A stretch of 31,049 nucleotides of DNA from an uncultured Lachnospiraceae bacterium (lineage in GTDB: Bacteria > Bacillota_A > Clostridia > Lachnospirales > Lachnospiraceae). A program made the position numbers and the translations under genes. Where the stretch lies: positions 1-31,049 of the forward strand of contig CADCIU010000048.1 in assembly GCA_902801585.1 (NCBI GenBank), written 5' to 3'. Positions 28,388-31,049 of this stretch are shown here, in pieces (position 1 is the stretch's first letter; each line of letters opens with the position of its first letter). A model generated the notes under the pieces. It made no database searches. It had not been told where the DNA came from and saw only the letters and a program-made list of their open reading frames with translations.

Positions 28388-30142
28388 ATGAGTGAGAAGA
28401 AAATGATGCTCGGCAATGCGGCAATTGCCAGAGGCGTGTGGGAGGCCGGCGTCAAGGTCTCGTCCGCTTATCCCGGCACGCCCAGCACGGAGATCAGCGA
28501 GGAACTGGTGAAATATCCCGGTGTCTACGCGGAGTGGGCTCCCAACGAGAAGGTTGCGGCGGAAGTCGCGATCGGCGCTTCCATCAGCGGTGTGAGATCC
28601 TTCTGCACCATGAAAATGGTGGGACTGAATGTGGCGGCAGATCCGCTGTATTCTTTCTCCTATATCGGATGCAACGGCGGACTGGTGGCAGTCGTCGCGG
28701 ACGATCCGGGACTTTACAGCTCCCAGAACGAGCAGGACACCAGAATGGTGTGCCGCGCAGCGGCGATCCCCTGCATGGAGCCGGCGGACTCCCAGGAGGC
28801 CAAGGACTATATCAAATATGCCTACGAGATCAGTGAGAAATTCGATACGCCTGTCATTGTCAGGACGACGACCCGTCTCGCGCACTCCCAGTGCGAAGTG
28901 GAGCTGTGCGACAGGGAAGAGATCGCGGACAAGCCTTATGAGAGAAATATCCAGAAAAATGTCATGATGCCCGCCATGGCCAAGAAGCGCCATGTAGTCG
29001 TAGAGCAGCGCATGAAGGATCTGGCTGAATATGCCAATACGGCGCCCTTCAATACGGTCGAGATGGGTGACATGGAGATCGACGGCAAAAAGATCGGATT
29101 TATCACCGAAGGCATTGCATATCAGTATGTCAAAGAAGTGTGCCCGAACGCCTCGATCCTCAAGCTGGGCATGTGCCATCCCCTTCCGGAAAAGCTCATT
29201 AAAGACTTCGCGTCCAAGGTGGATGTGCTCTATATTTTCGAAGAGCTGGAGCCGGTCGTGGAAGAGCAGGTCAAGGCATGGGGCATCCCCTGCATCGGCA
29301 AAGAGAGATTCACGATCCAGGGCGAGTACAGCGCCAACATGATCAGAGAGAAGGTTCTGGGCATGGACCTCGGCATCAAGGCGGCCCCTCAGATCCCGCC
29401 CAGACCGCCGATTCTCTGTCCCGGCTGCCCGCACCGCGCGACATTCTCTGTGCTCAATAAGCTGAAGATCCATGCGGCAGGCGACATCGGATGCTATACG
29501 CTCGGAGCGCTGGCACCGCTTTCCGTCGTCGATACAACGGTCTGCATGGGATCCAGTATTTCCTCTCTGCACGGCATGGAGAAGGCCAAAGGTCACGACT
29601 ATATCAAGAACTGGGTAGCCGTCATCGGCGATTCCACCTTCATGCACACGGGCATCAATTCGCTGATCAATATGTATTATAACCAGTCCCACGGGACAGT
29701 CATCATACTGGACAACCGAACCACGGGAATGACCGGTCACCAGGATCACCCCGCAACGGGCAAGACACTCTCCGGAGAGATCGTCCCTGCAGTGGATTTC
29801 AAGAACCTGTGCAATGGCATCGGTATCACAAACGTCCATGTGGTCAATCCCTTCGACCTCGACGCGCTCACGAAAGTGATCAAAGAAGAGGTGAAAAAAG
29901 AGGAACTCTCCGTGATCGTCGCAAAGGCTCCGTGCGCTCTGCTCAAGGACCAGAAGCATCCATACAAGGTGGAGCCCATCCCGGATAAGTGCGTGCACTG
30001 CGGCGCCTGCCTGCGCCCCGGCTGCCCGGCTCTGACAAAGAATGAGGACGGAACGATCTCGATCGACAGGACGATGTGCAACGGCTGCGGTCTCTGCATG
30101 AGCCTATGCAAAGTGGGCGCTCTGCAGCAGGTAAAGGCCTGA
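28388..30142 (+). CDS. iorA: Indolepyruvate ferredoxin oxidoreductase, alpha subunit
   Basis: The 584-residue product matches IorA. An N-terminal pyrimidine-binding domain (GNAAIARGVWEAGV, YPGTPSTEI, EWAPNEKVAAEVAIGAS) and a middle domain lead to the ThDP-binding core: CPGCPHRATF, GDIGCYTLG, and GDSTFMHTGINSLINMYYNQS (the GDS...N motif). Two [4Fe-4S] motifs close the protein: CVHCGACLRPGCP and CNGCGLCMSLCK. With IorB it converts aryl pyruvates (indolepyruvate, phenylpyruvate) to aryl-acetyl-CoA, reducing ferredoxin, in amino acid fermentation. I chose ATG 28388 because GAGGAG lies 6 nt upstream. An alternative in-frame TTG at 28361 is less likely. Confidence 0.95.
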   Translation: MSEKKMMLGNAAIARGVWEAGVKVSSAYPGTPSTEISEELVKYPGVYAEWAPNEKVAAEVAIGASISGVRSFCTMKMVGLNVAADPLYSFSYIGCNGGLVAVVADDPGLYSSQNEQDTRMVCRAAAIPCMEPADSQEAKDYIKYAYEISEKFDTPVIVRTTTRLAHSQCEVELCDREEIADKPYERNIQKNVMMPAMAKKRHVVVEQRMKDLAEYANTAPFNTVEMGDMEIDGKKIGFITEGIAYQYVKEVCPNASILKLGMCHPLPEKLIKDFASKVDVLYIFEELEPVVEEQVKAWGIPCIGKERFTIQGEYSANMIREKVLGMDLGIKAAPQIPPRPPILCPGCPHRATFSVLNKLKIHAAGDIGCYTLGALAPLSVVDTTVCMGSSISSLHGMEKAKGHDYIKNWVAVIGDSTFMHTGINSLINMYYNQSHGTVIILDNRTTGMTGHQDHPATGKTLSGEIVPAVDFKNLCNGIGITNVHVVNPFDLDALTKVIKEEVKKEELSVIVAKAPCALLKDQKHPYKVEPIPDKCVHCGACLRPGCPALTKNEDGTISIDRTMCNGCGLCMSLCKVGALQQVKA

Positions 30143-30174
30143 GACGGCACTGCGACAGGGAGGTACAAATTACG

Positions 30175-30744
30175 ATGGAAACAAAGAATATTATGATCGT
30201 AGGCGTCGGCGGACAGGGAACCCTGCTCACCAGCCGCATTCTTGGCGGTGTCATGGAAAACGCCGGATATAAGGTAAAGGTCTCTGAAGTACACGGTATG
30301 GCGCAGCGCGGAGGCAGTGTCGTCACGTTTGTGCGCTACGGAACCAGTGTCGCGGAGCCGATCGTGGAAGAGGGACAGGCGGACGTCCTGATCGCTTTTG
30401 AGAGGCTCGAGGCGCTTCGCTACGCGAACTTCCTCAAAAAGGACGGCGTCCTGATCGTCAATGACTGGCGGATCGATCCGATCAGCGTTGTCATGGGAGC
30501 GGCCAAGTATCCCGACAATATCATTGAGGACCTGGAGAAGGAGTACACCGTCTACAGGATCAACGCGATGGAGGAGGCGCTGCGTCTGGGCAACTCCAGA
30601 GTGTTCAACAATGTCGTGCTGGGAATGGCGGCGCGCCATATGGATTTCACAAGAGAGGAATGGCTTAAAGTCATTGAGGAGAAGGTTCCCCCCAAGACCG
30701 TGGAGATCAACACGAAAGCTTTCCTTGCGGGATACGAGAAATAA
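30175..30744 (+). CDS. iorB: Indolepyruvate ferredoxin oxidoreductase, beta subunit
   Basis: The 189-residue product is the small (gamma-domain type) subunit. It starts METKNIMIVGVGGQGTLLTSRIL and has the conserved SEVHGMAQRGGSVVTFVRYG block that contacts the CoA and alpha subunit. It forms the functional enzyme with iorA, which ends 32 bp upstream. ATG 30175 has GGGAGG at 30158-30163 (11 nt spacing). In-frame codons upstream extend to 30076 but overlap iorA and have no ribosome binding site. Two hairpins follow. Confidence 0.95.
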   Translation: METKNIMIVGVGGQGTLLTSRILGGVMENAGYKVKVSEVHGMAQRGGSVVTFVRYGTSVAEPIVEEGQADVLIAFERLEALRYANFLKKDGVLIVNDWRIDPISVVMGAAKYPDNIIEDLEKEYTVYRINAMEEALRLGNSRVFNNVVLGMAARHMDFTREEWLKVIEEKVPPKTVEINTKAFLAGYEK

Positions 30745-30746
30745 TT

Positions 30747-30782
30747 GCCGCCTGTAAGGCCGGCCTTGTGCCGGCCGGCGGA
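30747..30782. terminator. Hairpin downstream of iorB (no T tract)
   Basis: CCGCC...GGCGG arms surround the inner perfect stem GGCCGGC-CTTGT-GCCGGCC (30758-30776). It starts 2 bp after the iorB stop and may stabilise the transcript end or pair with the next terminator. Confidence 0.5.
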
Positions 30783-30792
30783 TCATATTCTG

Positions 30793-30819
30793 AAAAGCGC
30801 TCCCCTGGGGCGCTTTTTT
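30793..30819 (+). terminator. Rho-independent terminator of the iorAB operon
   Basis: AAAAGCGC (30793-30800) pairs with GCGCTTTT (30810-30817), with extra G-C pairs at the loop base, followed by T's. It separates iorB from the rpsF promoter. Confidence 0.85.
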
Positions 30820-30877
30820 GACATGATTTCGGCGCCGGAGGGGAATAAACATTTGCGCCAAATTTTGAAAATAAATC

Positions 30878-30906
30878 TTGCATTGAGATGGGGCGCATGT
30901 TAAAAT
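30878..30906 (+). promoter_or_regulatory. Sigma-A-type promoter of rpsF
   Basis: TTGCAT (30878-30883) and TAAAAT (30901-30906) are spaced by 17 bp and would start transcription near 30913. Confidence 0.8.
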
Positions 30907-30910
30907 ATAG

Positions 30911-30962
30911 CTCCGTGGGATTTGTCCCGCTATTTTTCCTTGCTCTCACCGCGAGTGAGGGC
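30911..30962 (+). promoter_or_regulatory. Structured 5' leader of rpsF, possible S6:S18 binding motif
   Basis: Two hairpins are visible. The first, AGC-TCCG-TGGGA-TTTG-TCCC-GCT near 30909-30931, has a CCG in an internal loop and is followed by TATTTTT. The second is GCTCTCAC-CGCGA-GTGAGGGC (30942-30962). Many rpsF mRNAs carry an autoregulatory structure with a conserved CCG bulge bound by S6 and S18. The first hairpin fits in outline. I cannot fold or compare it here. Confidence 0.4.
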
Positions 30963-30989
30963 CAGAGACCAGAAGGAGGTAAAGAACAC

Positions 30990-31049
30990 ATGAGCAAATA
31001 CGAGTTAGCCGTTGTTGTCAATGCGCAGATTGACGATGAAGCAAGGACA
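30990..31049 (+). CDS. rpsF: Ribosomal protein S6, N-terminal fragment (partial at window end)
   Basis: ATG 30990, after AAGGAGG at 30973-30979, encodes MSKYELAVVVNAQIDDEA and runs off the window. This matches the first strand and turn of ribosomal protein S6 from Firmicutes. Upstream promoter, leader and terminator arrangements fit the start of the usual rpsF-ssb-rpsR operon, but the continuation is not visible. Confidence 0.85.
   Translation, partial: MSKYELAVVVNAQIDDEART

Noticed and set aside
28355..29998. 547-codon minus-strand ORF
   Set aside because: Antisense shadow of iorA; the plus-strand product has full IorA motifs.
1..31049. CRISPR array, tRNA, rRNA, integrase or transposase
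   Set aside because: I found no regularly spaced repeat-spacer array, no cloverleaf sequence that I could support, and no recombinase or transposase coding frame.

Overview
The window reads like the chromosome of an anaerobic, low-to-mid-GC Firmicute, most likely a gut Clostridia / Lachnospiraceae-type bacterium. The reasons are strong AGGAGG-type ribosome binding sites on both strands, Gram-positive style lipoproteins, a sorbitol PTS, CPBP and DegV proteins, pyruvate-type ferredoxin oxidoreductase chemistry (IorAB), a ferredoxin-domain flavoenzyme, and Sel1/sigma-factor accessory genes. This is inference from gene content; no rRNA or tRNA lies in the window.

Layout. 1-530: end of a sorbitol PTS operon (EIIBC tail, srlB), followed by a perfect 24-bp inverted repeat. 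711-1180: a doubtful 31-codon ORF and an orphan hypA. 1188-5191: a lipid-handling region with an acyl-ACP thioesterase, a stand-alone acyl carrier protein and an AMP-forming acyl ligase on the minus strand, with a CPBP protease on the plus strand between them. 5192-5456: a divergent promoter region with a 10-bp motif present in two inverted copies. 5457-9635: a compact plus-strand operon of three redox genes. The first is very close to the polyunsaturated fatty acid (linoleate) isomerase of Cutibacterium acnes, the second is a CrtI/retinol-saturase-type flavoprotein, and the third is a FAD/NAD(P)H reductase with a C-terminal [2Fe-2S] ferredoxin domain. I read the three as a candidate fatty-acid biohydrogenation cassette (isomerise, saturate, supply electrons). 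This is the main discovery candidate of the window.

9641-16569: an accessory-looking block bounded by two copies, in opposite orientation, of the same 31-bp palindromic repeat. It holds a short secreted-peptide ORF whose start and body are out of frame at an A7 run, an exported protein with four DnaJ-type CxxCxGxG motifs, a small charged ORF, a zinc-ribbon membrane protein, an unknown protein, an ECF-like sigma factor fused to a transmembrane segment and outer domain, and a Sel1-repeat lipoprotein with a 324-bp higher-order repeat. 16577-25115 (minus strand): PAP2 phosphatase, a 969-residue iron-sulfur/GltD-like flavoenzyme under an operator-like palindrome, an acyltransferase-3 membrane protein, an RlmI-like rRNA methyltransferase and a serine-hydrolase lipoprotein.

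25388-31049 (plus strand): DegV fatty-acid-binding protein, branched-chain aminotransferase, a LicC-like nucleotidyltransferase behind an unusual repeated leader, indolepyruvate ferredoxin oxidoreductase (iorA, iorB), and the promoter, leader and first codons of rpsF (ribosomal protein S6). Fatty-acid themes recur (ACP, ligase, thioesterase, isomerase, saturase, DegV), so the first 10 kb may form one system for capturing and detoxifying or remodelling exogenous unsaturated fatty acids.
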